Below, in pieces: positions 9,912 to 21,237 of a DNA stretch of 64,000 bases. The DNA is from Phyllostachys edulis (taxonomy: Eukaryota; Streptophyta; Magnoliopsida; Poales; Poaceae). The position numbers and the translations under genes are program-made. Below the pieces are notes generated by a model. It saw only the letters and a program-made list of their open reading frames with translations, did no database searches and was not told the origin of the DNA. Each line of letters opens with the position of its first letter. The stretch's first letter is position 1. The stretch lies in contig CM070546.1 of assembly GCA_036346405.1 (NCBI GenBank), positions 95,292,955-95,356,954 on the forward strand, read 5' to 3'.

Positions 9912-11516
9912 TATTTTCAGAATTCTATCATTTCTTGTGACATCAAAACTTCCGGATGTCCGTTCTCCTTCATACGAACTCCGATTCCATCGATTCTTGT
10001 TTCTAAATTCATATAAATTCGATATCTACCTTATATATCAAAAATGATTTAATTTAGAGTTTATTTTTGATTTTTGATTTGAATTTATATGTGTTTATTT
10101 GAATTTGGCTTAATTTCACGTATAGATCTCGACGATTCCGAGGAACTTGAGTTAGTTGAAGGAGAAGCATTCGAGCAAGGCAAGTTATTCCATTGACCGT
10201 GTTGATTCTATTGTTTTAAATTATTTAATTCTGTTTTAAATTATTATTGTATGCGTATTTCTATTCAGTTATTTTAAATTTCTGTTTCAAATTCCTAGTT
10301 ACTCTATTTCCTTTGTATGACGAATGTTGAAGTTTGAAATATCATTTCCTTGTCACCTTAGTAAAATATATAATATGCTTAGTGTATGCTTAGACCAAAA
10401 TGTTAATTTTGGGGAATTTAGCCAACATAAAATGATGATTTAAAATTTGGCTATGGTATTGACTTTACCATGGTATGTTTTTAGAAAATGTTTTGACTTG
10501 GAAATAAAATAAAACTGGTTTGGATTTGGGTGAATTGGATCGTTGGTGGGTCCAAGTTTACGCACGGGTTGAATGTTGTAAATGATTGAGGCCCAGAAAT
10601 TGTTTTGGAAGTCACCCAGCCATTTTAGGACCGGTCTGCGAGTTACAAATTGTTAAGCCAAACACGTACCACCACAAGTCTAGAATGGGACAGACTTGGC
10701 TAATTAATCTACATTATTTCACTATGGTTGTGTCATCTTGAGGTGTGGGTGTCTGAGTGACTTACTATTATTCCCACTTGGCACAAGAGGGGGCCTTAGT
10801 AGATACAACCACATTGAAATAGTGTAGGGCAAAGGCCTCGTGATAGTTTCTTAGTCGCACGCTTTCGAAAGTGTGTCTTGGCTGACATGTAAAGCAATCT
10901 ATCTCTTGTTGGTAAAGCTGTACAAATTCTGCAGAGTATTAATCTATTCGAATAGCCACATCTGCGGTCATGGACATGCTGACCAAAGCCTTTCGTGGAT
11001 TAGATTTGGTTTTGTTTTTAAATAAATCTCAAACTCAGATGTTTTTGAATAGTTTAACCAATTGGGAAAATCAGGAAGAATGCTTGGTGCAAGGGGGTTA
11101 GTCCTTCACCATTAGTGTATAGAGGTTTATCCTACACTTGTGATTGAGAATTGATAAAATAAAACTTTGACTTTTAGTTATAACTTAAAATTTTGCCTTG
11201 GAAATTGTACTTAAAACTGAAATGCTGCTTTATGCAAAATGAACCCTATCAGCCTCACTTGATTACACATGCATGCATTATATTCTATTATTAGGTGTAA
11301 CTTGCTAGCACGGTTGTTTGTGCTCACTCTTGCTGAATAAATTATTCGGGTGAAGATTATTATCAAGATGATGAGGATCAGTACAACTAGGCTACGCCTC
11401 CAGATGATTGTCTATGGCGAATCATGTGGCCTACCTATTTATTTTGTACGCTAGCTATTCCTGGACTAGTGTATTAAACCCATAGAATCCGGTATCCTTC
11501 GTTCCTAGGTTCGACA

Positions 11517-11963
11517 GAAACTTAGTAGAGATAATTAAAAAAACATTGTGTTATGCAAAATCAACACTATAAGCCTTCCTTTGATATATCCTTGCATGCA
11601 TTATAATTCTGTTGTTGGGTGTAACTTGTGGGGTACAGTTGTTTGTGCTCACTATTGCCTAATAAAATGTTGTTCAGAGGATAAGGTCTTTGCAACTGCT
11701 GAAGATCTCGACGACTGGGCCGCTATCCCAGTCGATTGCCTGTGGCAGATTAGTTGGGCTCTACTGTTTCTTTCTTCGTCTTCCACTATGTTCTGTATTA
11801 TTGGCTCGTAAGCCTTTCTGGTAATAAACTCTGATATTTATTAATAAAGTTTTGCGATTTATGGATGTTACCATATTTCTTTACTGTGTGAATTAGCCAA
11901 TGATCATGGGACTAGTTCACTAATACACAGAGGATTTGAGAGTGTTAATCCGGGGTCCTTACA
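11517..11963 (+). repeat. Tail of a second, related LTR
   Basis: Starts right after the Tekay LTR end. It repeats in diverged form the layout of the last 450 bp of Tekay LTRs: a TGCATGCATTAT block, a GGGTGTAACTTG block, a GATTGCCTGTGGC block, AATAAACTCTGA, and a final ACTAGT...ACACAGAGGATT segment ending in CCTTACA. The rest of that LTR is missing, so the Tekay element may have inserted into it or the two recombined. Confidence 0.7.
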
Positions 11964-12420
11964 TTAGGTAATTATGGGTTAAATTCTAGTTAGTGCATTG
12001 GATTGCTTGTGTTTTGTATCGGCATAATTATGGCTGAAATGCTAATTAGTCATTGGATTGTCTGTGTTTGTGTTTGTGTTTTGTATTGGTTGTTTTTGCG
12101 TTTTCATGTTAGGTGAGTGGTTAGTAGGTACCGTTGATGTGTTTTTAATGGTGAGCTATTGTGGTTTGATGTGTAGTCGGGGTTAGTAGTAGACAAGTTA
12201 CAAATCTGTAGTTGTTTACATCATCTGCTTTTAAATCTATATATTTTGGTCATTTCTTTGAGTTGTACATATTTAGAAGCCTAGAGCATTCTCCTTTTCT
12301 ATTCAGTGTATGCCTTGTCATATTTTTTTATTGCCAAGAATCTTAATTCTATTTTTTAACAGCTATAGTAATTCGAGGATTTTCTTCATGATTTTGTTGT
12401 AATGTGTGATTTCTTAGGAA
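11964..12420. other. AT-rich non-coding leader of the degenerate gene
   Basis: T/G-rich sequence with short repeated phrases (GTTTGTGTTTGTGTTTTG near 12070). No coding content or transposon end was recognised. It probably belongs to the 5' part of the interrupted gene that follows. Confidence 0.35.
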
Positions 12421-14844
12421 GATGAGTGCTTACAGTGGGGATTCTTGTGAGAATGAAATGGTTGAGGAGTCAGTGTACTCTTCTATTCCTATTCGCAAGT
12501 ATTTTGGGGGTGTGAGAATAGGAACAGTAAGAAGTTGCTATTTGTCCATGTTATCGGCATTAAGGATGATGATCAAGTTTATGTTGTTACTGTCCTTACC
12601 CAGTTTCTTCTCCGGAGCAACAAGTTCAAAGTTTCATGTTCTGCTGATGAGCATGTTTATGTATGTGTTGAGGATGTCCGTGATGCTGAGATTGATGGTT
12701 AGCATGTCAATGCTTTTTGTGGATCAATTCAGTATAGGGGTGATGGAGATGTATTTGAGGATCCTAGGCTGTGCACCCGTGATGATGAGAAGACTTTTGT
12801 GCTATATTACAAGAAGTAATCGTAGGCCGGTAGTGTTATAGTGACTTCCTTGTGGCTATTGGCCTTTGGTTTTGTTTGTGCAATAATATTGTAATGTCGC
12901 TAAGTCTATATTTCACACTTATATAGTACCTTGGTATGATGTAATATCTATCAAACTTATTTGTGTCTCTTCAATTGTCCTATAATTTTTATTTGGAGCT
13001 TATGTGTTGATGTTATGTTAACATATTTCAGCCCCTATTATGTTGTACTGTTTTGAATTTTTTGGGGTTGTGGCTTGCATCAAATTTGCATGTGCGTATG
13101 TCTGATTGTTTTTTTCCTATTTTACTTCTATTGCATTGTTTTCATCCAAGTTGGCAAGATGGCAAAGGTTGATTTGCAATCTGATGTAGAAGGTGGAGGT
13201 TTGTGGAGATGCAATGTTTTTATATGTTAATGTGCACATGAGTACTTCTGATGATGAATCTACAAACAATGCGTTGATTAACAATAATTTTATTAACCTG
13301 GTAATGTGTGGTCTTTTTTCTTGAGTTCTTGCTTTGCTTGTATATTGGTTGAGATCATTTTTCATTATATGTTCTTTTGTTGTGTAGATCACTCAATATC
13401 TTAGAAGGGAGCGTGCTCAGAAGAAATGGCCTATGGATAAAGGTTTGTCCTTTTGATCTTATTTTTATTTTTGATTGATTTCAATGTTTTAATTTCTTGT
13501 TCGCTGAAATTTGTCTTTTCTTATCTGGTTTTCCTTTTTGTGTGTAGAGGATCAAGACTAATAAAGTGAGTAGTGAAGGTGATCCTAGCAAAGAATCTAG
13601 TAGGTGCAACATGTCCTATTTTTTTTAGTATCATCGAGAGTTTGAGTGAGCTGAGCAAAGAGACCATAAAGAAATATGGTTTGGAAGTCTTATAGATTTG
13701 AAGGGTTGTACTGTCCCTAGGGGTTTTGTTCAATGGATTGCTGATCATGTTTATGTCAGGTGTTCTGATATAGTTATCCAAAACAAGGTTATACCAATAA
13801 GCTCTGAGGCCACACACCATGTGTTAGGCATTCCCATAGGTGGTAGGGAAGTAAAATATGATGTTGATTCAGATAAAGCTTTGTTCATTGAACTTTTTAG
13901 CTAATCCACCCTCCCAACAATAAAGTTCTTTGGAAATAAGTTGCTGAAAGGAAAAGTTAGTAATGATCAAGTGTTTAGGTGTTTCATGATTGTTGCCTTG
14001 TCCACTTCGTCTATCCTAATTCAAGCACATATCCCAGCCCCAAATACCTTGTTCCTTTGCTACAGGTTAGGCAAACCAAAGATTTGGATAGGTCAAAATA
14101 TGTGTATGATTGGTTGATGGTGTCCATTCAGAAGTACAAGAAGGACAAGAAAAATAGCCCTCATTCACCGAGAGCACTTGGTGGATGCATCTATTTCCTT
14201 GCTGTAAGTGTACTCTCTTTTGTATCTATTTCTAATTTGCATTTAGTGTAATCCGAATGTTAATTTGTCTATTTATTTTATTTTCTTCTGGTTTGTTACC
14301 TTGATTTCCTGGATTTTGGGCTTCATTCTATGCCAAATTAAACTTCTCGTATATCTGTTTGGACTGGTGACATCATCAAGAAGTTCTCCAAATTTGATTG
14401 TTGTAAGGATAATAAGTTTGGGGAGCGACATGTAAGTGTTATGTATTAGGTTTTAATGTGAATATATGTGAGGTTTATTTTTGTTTCTTTATCTGGAATT
14501 TTAAGTTGTCATGTACAATTGTAGGTAAAAGATTTAGTACATACTTGCTATGGCTATCAGGCTGATTGTTCAAAGTTTAGAGCAACATTGGAAAGGAGTG
14601 TTGGAAATTGCTTACTTGGAAAGGTTTGTTCTTATTCATTGTAAATATTCTTGTTTCTGTTAATTGAGTGTTGGTTATCTCATTTTATAAATTTCTTCTT
14701 CTAGCTGTGTTGTGTGTTCTTTTAATTTCTTATGAGGTTGATTTTGTTGTTAGGTCAAAGATGATATTACTGCTATGTTTGACAAGTTTGAAAAGCGTGT
14801 AGATCCTATTGCAAGTTCAAAATAGAAGATCTTATCATGGACAT
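12421..14844 (+). pseudogene. Ulp1-associated transposon gene, 5' part (degenerate, multi-exon)
   Basis: Exon-like blocks separated by AT-rich GT...AG introns. The clearest blocks are about 13620-14060, with a frame break near 13905 (KKYGL, DLKGCTVPRGFVQWIADHV, VLGIPIGGREV, IKFFGNKLL, CFMIVALSTFLCPNSST across frames), and 14070-14200 (LDRSKYVYDWLM, LGGCIYFLAV). Further blocks lie near 14310-14430, 14525-14622 and 14756-14844. This order is what I know from the N-terminal region of grass proteins annotated as Ulp1-protease or aminotransferase-like mobile-domain transposon proteins. The 12421-12835 block is coding-like (VIGIKDDDQVYVVTVL) but unrecognised. Frameshifts and stops are frequent. No Ulp1 catalytic domain is in the window. 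The gene is cut at 14844 by the TAT insertion and resumes at 29239. Confidence 0.6.
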
Positions 14845-16898
14845 TGTCGGTGTTTTAGGACCGAACTTACATAAGGATTGTTTGATTCGGGAGTTCCTCT
14901 AGGCTCAAAATCACACAGAGATGGAGACACAAGGATTTTTATACAGATTCGGGCCTTCTCCTGGGAGAATAACAACCCTACTCCTGTGTGTATGTATTGA
15001 GTATGCTGAATTACAAGATGGAGCCAAATACTAGAGTATTGTGCTTCAAGTAAAACTCTTCTGTCCACAACAGAGAAGCAGATTATAGCCTGAGCTTCTA
15101 AAATTCATAACTTTTGATCTAAAAATCCAAAAATTATGAACTTTAACTTTCTGGAATCACAATGAAAATACCTACAACTCTCAAGCAGACCAACTGACCC
15201 AATTCGACCATCTCCCATATCAAATTTACAGATCTATGTTCACTGCACAAATCTTGAGACTGATTTAGCATCCTGTCTTGTGAAATTCATAACTGATTAA
15301 CCGTTTATCCAAAAATTATGAATTAGCACTTTCTGTAAAGATAATGAAAATTCCCATCTATCTTCAGGAGACACTAATCCCTGAATCTGCTAGGATCTAA
15401 CCAAAAACCGCGCGTCAACAAAAAGACAGATTCAACCGATCTACTACGTAAATCTCGTAACAACTAATGAATACGAATCGCATACTAATTATCTATCAAA
15501 ACTAATTGGGATCACGAATTTACCCATAAGAACGACGCGAGATGTCAAGTAAAACCTTCATGAAGCCCTCGCCAAGATCACCCCCACCTTCTTCTTCTTC
15601 CTCTCCTCTCGTTCTTCCCTCTCCTTCCTCTTCCTTATAGCCGCAACAATGGAAAAGCACCGGAGGGAGGGCGCGTGCTCTGAGAGCACCGTGCTCAAAG
15701 ATGACAGCGTCACTACAAGCACCGTAAGCATACAAGATTTAGGTGCTAGGGTTTAGTTCCCCACATGGGCCCAAAGAGCTATGGGCCAAAAGCCCGAGTT
15801 CTAAAACTCCAAAATTCTGAATTTTCCTTTCTAATTATATTTAATTCTAATACTAGTCACTTATATGTTTTATATTTGAACGGATATTACATTCTACCCC
15901 TTAAAATGTAATTCAATTCTCGAATTCTAACCGTCGAAATAAAATGTAAGAACAACCGCCATCAAATAAAACAACAAATTACACATACTAGTCGTGAACA
16001 GACTCGGATATTGCTCACAAGATGCAGACCCTTGCTTCCATGTCGCTTTCCTCTCGGACATATGGAACCACATCACAAATGATGGATACCAACGGCTTAC
16101 ACCTCAACACTTGTCTCGACTTCACAAAGTTCTCTTAACATGCGGGACTCATAGATAAGGTCCTACTCGTTGTGCTTGGCTCTAATCGAAATCCCAAGCT
16201 TGATCGCTCGGGTACTCACTCAAGACACGAACATACCAGACATTGCGTCATACAGATGGACCCGAGACGGCCATAGCAATACGCCCGCTTCCTAATCCTC
16301 AAGAATCGATTTAAAACAAACTAATGTACATCAGCCAACTTTCCTTTTGGTACCAAAAGCACAAACATACACCACACACATGGAACTCTTGTCCCACTAC
16401 TCAATCGGTTTCTTCATCTTAATAATGCACAACGGAACGTATTTTTAAACAACTGTTTTAAAAAGAGAATCCAACTGAAAATAAAGACTTCTCATCGCAA
16501 CCACGCAATGCCAACTCTCCAACAAAAGGGTCAAATCCAAATTTGACAATTCATCACGAAAACAATTCCACTTTCTAAAGGCGCTTTATGAACGAACACC
16601 ACGAAAGCCAAAGGAGAAATCACTCAATGCCCAAACCAAATACTTCTTTTGGTTTGTCCGATTGGAAAGAATCAAACATGCCAACACAAATACCAACTCA
16701 AACTGTGGAAGACATCGGTCAACAAAGACAAAGCTCAAGCGAGAATAAAGAAAACGCTTCACTACCCAAGAAAACATCCTTTTTTCTCAGTTTCTCTTTT
16801 AGGAATAAAGTTTCTCTCAAACCTTGGAATTTGAATTCATCGCATACCACACGAGCTCAAACCTCTTAATTTAACATCCTCGAATTATATCCTCGTCA
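14845..16898 (-). repeat. 3' LTR of the TAT element (interrupted)
   Basis: On the plus strand it starts TGTCGGTGTTTTAGG and ends CCTCGTCA. Only the first 203 bp (14845-15047) and the last 15-25 bp remain. About 600 bp present in the other LTR are gone and a 1.8-kb foreign fragment stands in their place. Confidence 0.85.
15048..16882 (-). mobile_element. Fragment of another gypsy element (3' LTR part and 3' internal end)
   Basis: On the minus strand a purine tract (plus 15892-15907, TTTTAAGGGGTAGAAT) runs into an LTR start TGTAATATCC at 15891. The LTR then extends left to about 15048. Within it a phrase (AAATTCATAAC ... AAAAATTATGAA) occurs twice about 187 bp apart, at about 15099 and 15286. 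The segment 15908-16870 is the non-coding region usually found between pol and 3' LTR; no domain is recognisable. No clean target duplication was found, so the join inside the TAT LTR involved deletion. Confidence 0.65.
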
Positions 16899-16914
16899 TC
16901 TAGCCCCCCAGCTT
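16899..16914 (-). other. Polypurine tract of the TAT element
   Basis: Minus strand reads AAGCTGGGGGGCTAGA directly before the LTR start TGACGAGG. The truncated second copy has the same arrangement at 50844-50858 on the plus strand. Confidence 0.82.
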
Positions 16915-16941
16915 AAGCGAAAATAACTTACTTGGAGAAGG

Positions 16942-16992
16942 AGCAGTAGATGGTCTTACGATCAATAGATGGTCGTAGAAAGATGGTCGAAG
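16942..16992 (+). repeat. Two degenerate 29-bp-period palindrome units beside the antisense gene
   Basis: Units begin at 16942 and 16971 (GGTCTTACGATC end; GGTCGTAGAA start), 29 bp apart, in register with the arrays described for the LTR and introns but decayed. Confidence 0.5.
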
Positions 16993-18454
16993 GAAAGACT
17001 CTTTGACTAGTGTTTCATTTGACCAGAATTTTACTTGGTCAAGAAAGTTGTGGAGTAATCTTGCAACTTATAAGGTGGTCGTAAGGAAATCTTTCAAGCA
17101 CCGAGTGGTCGCAGTATCATGGTTGGAAGTAAAAAACTTTCCAGTCGTTGTTGTATTTGACCAGAAAAAAGACTTGGTCAAGAAGGTAATTTCGCTTGAG
17201 GTGTAAAGACTGACCTGATTTTCTCGAGCAGACAAATTTAAGAATCCCAATCGACTCCCTTATTTCTGTCTGTTGGAGCGGTTCTCGAAGCGGTGGCAAC
17301 CGTTGGGTAGCCATGTCTTTTTAACTTCAGGCGTGTGGTTATAAATATTCACCACGGGTGAGGATAATGTCTTTTACCTTCCCCCAAATTGCTCTCGTTG
17401 CTCAAGCTTTCGAGTTCTCCGCCATCGATCAAATCGAGCCTTCTTCCCCAATCTTTTCAAATCCAAACCTTCAGCTTTCAGAAGAAATGGCTGGAGCAGC
17501 TTCCTAGTGGGGTCGAATCAGAGATGGATGCGGTCAAAATCAGAGCTTTGGTCGACTCCGAGAAGATCCCGAAAGGAGGAATTTGTGAAGTAGATTGAGG
17601 CCGCTGGCCAGCATTGGCCGTCGGGGGAGATCGAGCAAATCCCCATTTTTCAGGCATTTTGTGAGTGTGGTCTTCGATTGCCCACTCATCCTTTCCTCAC
17701 ATTGGAACTCGAATACTTCCAGGTGGAGTTGGTGAATCTCGTTCCCAATTCTATCACAATGTTAGGGGTGTTCGTGTACCTTTGTGAGGCCTACCAGGGG
17801 ATTACGGCTAATTTGGAGTTGTTCCGGTACTACTACGGAATGACTCGACTAGTCGGAATTGCCGGTAGCTGCAGTTTGAAGCTCCACGATGGGAAGTCGA
17901 AGGAGTATATTCAGATGTTTACCCGGTCATCGTGGCCGGGGTGGAAGAAGAGGTGGTTCTATTGGGAGATAACCAATGAGGACAGCCTCTCCTTTGCCGG
18001 GAAGCCGGCCGAGAAGATTTCTTCCTGGGATGCAACTCCCAAGGATCTCGGTCGAATCACCCCCTTCATTCGAGCTATTGCAGACTTGAAGGAAGAGGGG
18101 CTCACAGGATGGCACGTGGTGAAGGATTTCATCATGCGCCGCATAAGCCCTCTGAAGAAGAAGGCTTATCCAATGTGGAGGTACTCTGGGTCAAAAGACC
18201 CGACTAGGGACTACGAGGAGGGTAAGTAAACTTCAAGTTTAGCTTTCTTTCTGTTATTTTCGAAATTGGCTTATTGAAGGTTCTCTTATCCCTGCAGACC
18301 TCTCACAAGAGGAGATCGATGGTCGGGTCAAACTCATCTGTGAGAAGCCCCCAGCCCATGTGGTGGCGCCTCCAATCTTGGCTGACATGTCCCCAGAGGA
18401 CAAGGTGGAGCGCCTAAAGGTAATCGAGAGTTGATTTCATCTTTATGACTTTGT

Positions 18455-18591
18455 AGTCATAGAAGAACTTATGACTGGGTACTGATCGTAGGAAGGCTTA
18501 CAATCAGGTTCTGGTGTAGAAAAACTTACGATCAGGGGGTTGTCGTAGAAAAGCTTACGACATGATGATGGTCGTAGAAGAACTTACGACT
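18455..18591 (+). repeat. 29-bp-period palindrome array in intron 2 of the antisense gene (5 units)
   Basis: Units start at 18455, 18484, 18513, 18541 and 18570. The single 28-bp step follows a one-base deletion in unit 3. Arms include AGTCATA/TATGACT, TGTCGTA/TACGACA and GGTCGTA/TACGACT, so several base pairs differ from the LTR units on both sides at once. Confidence 0.88.
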
Positions 18592-20181
18592 ACTTTATAA
18601 TATCTTTCTTTCTAATTTCTGCAGAAAGTAGGCATGGAGAACCGTCAGGACGATGAAGAGGTTGAACTGATGGTCCTCGGTGCAGCTGCAGTAGAACAGC
18701 TTGTTTCTCCCCCCGCCAAGAGGCGTCGGCTCGTTAAAGCCGCCGACAAGGGAGGCTCAAGCTTGAGCCCTGCTATTGAGCAAGCAGATGCTCCTCAGAC
18801 CAGGAGGAGGAAGCTCGCGCAGGCTGTTGATAAGGACGACGCAAGCTCGAGCTCCGCTACTTCATCTGCACCTTTGGCTAATCTTGCAGCTGAAATAATT
18901 GCTGTAGAGGAAACAATTGCGGTAGGAATAGCTGAAGTATTCAAACCCAAAGCCCCCAAGACCAAGGTACCCTTCTATTATGGGAATAAAACCTTCGCAG
19001 TTTCTGCTTCTCACGACTTTATCAAGCGACTAGAAAAGGAGAACTGAAAGGGTTTCATGTCTTTTGTGAAGAAAACTGCTGCGCCAGCAGTACCTGTGGT
19101 CGAGGGTAACGATGTCCTTGAGGTGGCTGAGACAGGTCTCGACCGTCCGAAGATCCAAGAGTCTCAAGGAGCGATGGTGCTCAATCAAGACCCACGACCA
19201 GACGTTGTCGTGGTTGTTCCTCAACTTGAGTCTCGACCAAACGTGGTTGAGAAAAAGTCAAAGAAATCTTCCTTAGGGAGGGTCTTTTCCAAACTCAAGA
19301 TCAAGTCTGGCACTAGGAGGTATGTAAAAGAGACAAAAGTGTAAGAATAGCATTTATCTTTTGCTTTTTACTACCTAATTGTGCTTTCCTTTTTATGATC
19401 TTAGCTCGGCACCTATCACCCTCGAGGACGTTCCTGTCAAGGAACCCACTACTATTTCCCCAGCAGGCGAAGGAACAGCAGTGGTGGTGGTCAAAGGGTC
19501 GTCCACCGTCCGAATGGTGGAGGGTACCGTTAGTGCTGAAGTGGCTACGACCACCGGGGCGGTCGTAGGGCCAGAAGTGGCTACGACCACAGGAGTGGTC
19601 GTAGAGATCGAGGCAAAGACAATGCCTGATACCGCAGAGGCGTCAAGCCATCGCCCTAGGAAGGAAGTCGTTGCAGACTTTCCTCCAGGCCCTCAAGGAG
19701 GAGCTAGCGTTACCGAATCAGAGGAGGAGGAATATGCTAACTTCGCCTCTAATTTCTTCGGGCCATCTTCCAATGTGGGATCTTCTGCTCTCAGACCTCG
19801 TGCTCATCTCCCTCACCCCAAAAATATTCCTGATGGAGGGGATGTTTTCGATGACGCGCATCTTGAAGAGGTGTGGTGGGATTGAGTGTGAGAGATTGAT
19901 GAATTAAGGAATCCCACGAGGGTAGTATCTTCGTTTGCACGAAGGGCAATAAATGTAAGTACATGTTGTTCGGTATTTGTACCCATATCTTTTCTCGCTT
20001 CCAACTGTCTTTCTCTATGCAGAGAGCGTTGGAGCAAATTGTTACTGTTGTTGAATACAACAGGCAACTTGTCCAATTGCGATAGGAAAAAGCGGAACTC
20101 TGCGAGTAGGCAGAGAAGTGGTAAGTAACTGTTTTTCGTAGTCTTTTATATTTCGACCACTTACACAGCACTTGCGGGGTT

Positions 20182-20290
20182 TGTCGTAGAAGATCTTACG
20201 ATTAGGTACTGGTCGTAGAAGAGCTTATGACCAGGGTTTTATCATAGAATGACTTATGACTAGATCTTGGTTGTAGAAGAACTTACGACC
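20182..20290 (+). repeat. 29-bp-period palindrome array in intron 5 of the antisense gene (4 units)
   Basis: Units start at 20182, 20211, 20240 and 20269, each 29 bp apart. The best preserved are GGTCGTA...TATGACC and GGTTGTA...TACGACC. Confidence 0.87.
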
Positions 20291-21130
20291 GCTTGTTTGG
20301 TGCTGATGTCCACTATTTCCCTTTGCAGGTTTAAGAGTGACGAGAAGACCTTAGCTGATTCTCTCGACTATGAGAAAGCCGAAGTGAAAAAGCTAAAGGA
20401 GGAGATTGAAGACCTCCAGAAGAAGCTTCAGGAGGCAAACTCTGCAAACCAAAAGTTGCAGGGATGACTAAGCGGTAAGTGTTGAACTTAAGACCGCTTT
20501 CAACCTTCTTTTCTTCTTTGAATCTTATTTCTTTTCAGAGAAAGACCAAGAGGTCCAGACGTGGGAGCAGCGCTACCTCAAGGACACTGCCACTCACGCC
20601 AATGAAGTCAAGAAGTTAGATCCTCAACTAGTTGGTAAGCAAATCTTTACTTGTGATTACTTGTGTTTTCCACTCGAGGTTATTTTATCTAACTGGTCTC
20701 ATTCTTTTCAGAACAAGTAGTACAAATAAAATGACTCTACGAGGCTTCGACTCGCAATCAGGAGGAAATGAAGGCTTTGAAGATCAATCTTCAAGACAAT
20801 GTTTCACTTCTGAACAATGTACTTGGTGGGCTTCATGCTGAGGGGATTACTCCTCGAGATGACACACTGTCTACCCACTCAAGTGCCATTGGCGAACAAG
20901 TCGGAACTTTACAAGAGTTGGTGACTACCCTGAAGGCTAACCAATTCGATTCGATAAAGGATGCGATCGAAGAAGGAATAAGATTTGTCCTGGCAAAACT
21001 TAAAGCCCGTGATCCCAACCTTAATTTGCAACCTGTCATAGACGACTTTGTCTGCCCTGAAGTAGAGGCGGAGCAGTTAATGATAACAATGCAGTCGATC
21101 GTAAGGCAGTCACGGAGGGTATGCAAATAA

Positions 21131-21191
21131 GATCTCCTTTGCCAGAGCAGTCTGTACCTGAGTCCTGTAAAGACAAATTTTTGTTGATGTT

Positions 21192-21237
<46 letters not shown>

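Larger units (their letters stand above)
881..11516 (+). mobile_element. Ty3/gypsy chromovirus, Tekay/Del type, decayed
   Basis: The order is LTR, initiator-Met-type primer site, extra frame, gag, protease, reverse transcriptase, RNase H, integrase with C-terminal chromodomain, polypurine tract, LTR. This order, the integrase ending in a chromodomain-like tail, and the 3.1-kb LTR beginning TGTAACAACCC fit Tekay/Del chromoviruses. The 5' LTR lacks its first 1.07 kb. The coding region has stops and frameshifts, and catalytic residues are lost in RT and integrase, so the copy is dead. The two LTRs differ at roughly one base in ten in the stretch I compared by eye (about 1801-2000), so it is old. 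No left target duplication survives. Confidence 0.93.
8423..11516 (+). repeat. 3' LTR of the Tekay/Del element
   Basis: 3094 bp from TGTAACAACCC to GTTCGACA. AT-rich for its first 270 bp, GC-rich and CpG-bearing at about 8700-9560 (chance open frames here, no known domain), then the two tandem arrays, then AT-rich to the end. It lacks the 106-bp segment that the 5' LTR has at 2812-2917; the join is at about 11444. Confidence 0.92.
17487..21130 (+). pseudogene. TAT additional ORF, antisense to pol (putative gypsy-type transposon family)
   Basis: Spliced gene with eight exon-like blocks bounded by GT/AG: 17487-18221, 18298-18419, 18625-19319, 19405-19954, 20023-20120, 20329-20474, 20539-20634, 20712-21130. 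Exon 1 carries the conserved domain known as putative gypsy-type transposon (QAFCECGLRLPTHPFLT-like start, LVNLVPNSITMLGVFVYLCEAY, KEYIQMF). Exon 3 is charged and low in complexity with PPAKRRRL (nuclear-signal-like). Exons 6-8 are coiled-coil-like (VKKLKEEIEDLQKKLQEAN). Its role in TAT elements is unknown. An early stop or frameshift near 17505 and stops in exons 3-6 and 8 make it inactive; most are TAG or TGA replacing CAG or CGA. It has its own upstream region at 16915-17486. Confidence 0.85.

Noticed and set aside
19791..20171. Minus-strand frames opposite the antisense gene
   Set aside because: Shadows of the spliced plus-strand exons; no domain.
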